Positions 61,401 through 64,000 of a DNA stretch of 64,000 nucleotides are shown piece by piece; the first letter of the stretch is position 1, and every line of letters starts with the position of its first letter. A program made the position numbers and the translations under genes. The DNA comes from Strix aluco (lineage: Eukaryota; Chordata; Aves; Strigiformes; Strigidae): positions 69,146,003 through 69,210,002 of the forward strand of contig NC_133933.1 in the NCBI RefSeq assembly GCF_031877795.1, read 5' to 3'. The notes under the pieces were generated by a model that did no database searches, had not been told where the DNA came from, and saw only the letters and a program-made list of their open reading frames with translations.

Positions 61401-64000
61401 GAATGCATTTTTTTTATGAATAGGTAAATTTATTTATGAGCACAATTGTAGAGGCAGGCCTAAAAAAATAGGTCCTTTGATATTAACTTATTTTAACATA
61501 AGTGGCATGTGATGATACATGTGTATAGCAACTGTAACAACAGACAAGTAATTTCTTTATTGATCTGTCCCTTCCAATTCTGAACTATCTTTGTTACAGT
61601 AAAGTTGCAAAATACATATCTTGCTACTTGAAATTCTTTGGTTTTCTTTTAAGAAATGGATGAGGAAAGCTCAACAGCTCCAGGATATACAACCCTATAC
61701 AAGGTGTTGGAGAGGGGGGAGGGTGGCTCAGTGATGAATGACCAGTCGTTCAATTGTTTTCTTTCTTGCAGAAATCAGAGACAGAGTACAGTTTATCTTA
61801 CCCTGACTTTTAGCAAGACAGATTGCCAGGCAAAACCTCCGGGTTGAAGTCATCCAACCACCAAGTAGAGTAAAGATACCATTGCTGTTACCTTTCCAGG
61901 ACTCACCCCAACCCCCAGTGCCTTTTAAAAATCTATAGCATTTCTTTCTGAGGTTGTAACATGAACTTTAGCTACTTTCACTGTTTTTATGCTGAACACA
62001 ATCTGGAAAGATTCATTCAGGACCTGAATCCTCCACCGTTAGGCAGGCTGAGACGAGCTCATCCCTGTGTATCCCTTGCAAACAACAGTCACTGCCACAG
62101 AATTCCCCCTCGCGCTGTGTTTAACACCCCCCCTGCCCCATACTTTCTTGCCACTGAACTTGGTGTCCTCCAGTTTGAACATTTCAGGCCTGCACTACTA
62201 TACTGGCATCAGCTAAACCTCTCTTTCACCACATCGGTGTGAATGGGGAAGAGAACTGTTTGCCAAGAGGATAAAATCCCTAAGTAATGGCAAGCTAACT
62301 CTAAGGCAGGCTGTCATTCTCCAAAGTTTTTCCTGCACTTCCCTTTAGTTGTATTTTCTTATCACCTCCATTCCAGTCATTTGGAACAATACTTCTGGAT
62401 GTGGTGTCCTGATTTTATTCCATCTGCATCTGAGAGGCAACATAGAGTTTAAGCGGCCTTAATCATGCCTGAAGGTGCTTATTTCCCTGTGACAACTATA
62501 AATGGATCAGTAGCTTAAGTCAGCTCCAAAGAAACTGGGCCAAAGTGCACATTATTGAACTGTTTGATAAAATTCAGAGGAGCACAAAAGGCAGGACACA
62601 CAGAAAGAGTTAAAAGGGAAAGATGGATGCAGTTGCAGTATCTATTACTTGCATGTGACCGTAATGTGTTTATACAGCTCTCAGCCAGGCTAGCGGATAA
62701 TTAAAGGGAAGAACTGACACTAGACACTACACCACCTCATACACTATGGCACGGGGAAAGTCACACAACTGGGATCATTAAGAAAACAGCAGCAGATTCC
62801 CCCCTTCTCTTTTTACTATGCTCAATCTCATCTCTTCTGTATCTGGAAGGATGCCTACTAGTTTGCACTGCTGGGAGTTAAAATATACTGCTAAAGTTAG
62901 GGTCCAAATTGATCCTACTGCATTACGGTCAAGTATTTTATAAGTTCTGTCTGCAGCAGGACAAACACCTTTGCCAGGCTCCAGTTCAGTGGGATGTACT
63001 CTCATCAGCATAATCTGTCCCATGAGCTGTTTGTTACCTTCCTATTCCTATAGCTATAGACTGCACTTTCATCTCAGACTTGCCTTTTGGTGAGACTGAG
63101 TATAGATTTGAGCCATGGAGGACCAACTTCTGGGTGGGTAGAGAAGTCTTGGCAATGATGTGATTTCTGTGCATGCTTGTGATCGGGCGAGTGATTACCT
63201 GTTCTCTGGCCATGTGAGGGGTCAGAGAAGACCATCCTCCCTCTGGACTGCCCAGACCAAACGGCCAATTTGTCAGGAATCCCATAGGATAAATAGCTGT
63301 CTCCAGAGACCTTTATAGTGACAAATCCAAATAAATCAGAGTCACTTTTACTGGGCACTTCAGCAGACAGCTCAGATTTAATGAATCAGCCTTCAGACCC
63401 CCAAGGAAGATTTTCATTCCCAAGCCCAAGGGTAACAAATAAGTGCCAAAATTTGCTGCTAGGGCAAAACTCTATCAATCCAGCCTGTGGTATTTTGTGA
63501 TTGCAGTTACCAATACCACTAATAGTGTTTTATAAAGCACTGGGAATGCAGCAAAGAACTCTCAGGATCTGCTGTATGATCAGTGTGCCCAATGCAGAGA
63601 AAAAGAGGCTGCTATGGATCAGATGATTTTCCTCATCAGTGATCGGGGGCGGACTTTGCATTCCTTTACTGGTGCCCTTCTGCACTTTGGGCTGGAACTT
63701 CCCACCAACACAAAAAAGAAAAAAAGAAGAAAAGAAAAAAGAAATCAACCCTAAACCCCACCACCACCAGAAGTCATCACACAGATAAAACCTTGCAGGT
63801 TAGTCATTGTGGGTCATTCGAACAGTTTTAAGGCTTAACATCTTGATCCCCTCTAAAAACTTCCATCTCCATTTCCTTCCCCCTTTGGGATCCATCTAGA
63901 TGACTACTCAAATACCTGCTGGCGCCAGAGGAAATTCTCCTGTAACGGATACCCTGCGATGTAAAACCAATATTTTGTTTCCAGGGTCATCCCTTTCACA
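52431..64000. other. Gene-free DNA upstream of TCF21
   Basis: About 11.6 kb of mostly AT-rich unique sequence with no recognisable exon, RNA gene or transposon. Low-complexity patches include a T run near 53994-54010, an AT/TAA-rich stretch at 56012-56080 built from repeated actaataatataat units, and a purine-rich stretch at 63712-63744. In mammals the corresponding interval towards EYA4 is a gene desert with distal enhancers and antisense lncRNA exons; neither can be recognised from a single sequence. Confidence 0.7.
56012..56080 (+). repeat. TAA/AT-rich low-complexity repeat
   Basis: Degenerate reiteration of actaataatataat and its near-complement makes an imperfectly palindromic AT-rich patch upstream of TCF21. 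Confidence 0.7.

Overview
This is a vertebrate nuclear genomic window, almost certainly from a bird. It holds three genes with canonical GT-AG introns and conserved vertebrate coding exons, CpG-island promoters, few transposons, and LINEs of the CR1 family, including a 3' end carrying the typical avian tail of short ATTCTATG-like repeats. I cannot name the species. The genes are the 3' part of SLC2A12 (GLUT12, + strand), all coding exons of TBPL1 (TBP-like factor TRF2/TLP, - strand) and all coding exons of TCF21 (Pod-1/capsulin, - strand). Apart from overall inversion, this is the same order and relative orientation as human 6q23.2 as I remember it. No prokaryotic-type operon, CRISPR array, integrated virus or novel gene system is visible.

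Layout. 1-13743 is SLC2A12 intron sequence: the exons encoding most of the transporter lie beyond the left edge. It contains a CR1-tail-derived CTATT microsatellite. Three SLC2A12 coding exons follow at 13744-13866, 16129-16261 and 18115-18211, with a truncated CR1 LINE in the first intervening intron and a compact CpG island in the last. From 18212 to about 25065 is the tail-to-tail interval between SLC2A12 and TBPL1, with two degraded CR1 relics. TBPL1 has six coding exons between 32321 and 25522; its promoter is a CpG island near 38.2-39.5 kb. 39.5-47.7 kb is ordinary intergenic DNA. TCF21 has two coding exons (51651-51202 and 49512-49423); a large CpG island covers its second exon, its 3' UTR and the DNA downstream. 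From 52.5 kb to the end is gene-free sequence upstream of TCF21.

The three proteins do not form one pathway: a facilitative sugar transporter, a basal transcription factor and a mesoderm/epicardium/kidney bHLH regulator that are neighbours by conserved synteny. The points most worth a second look are species-level changes at protein C-termini (TBPL1 stops three codons before a still-intact downstream stop; the GLUT12 tail ends where human has a Leu-Leu pair), two tiny upstream ORFs in the TBPL1 5' UTR, the CpG island at the TCF21 3' end as a candidate antisense promoter, and the intragenic CpG island in SLC2A12. All comparisons with human proteins come from memory, not from an alignment run here.
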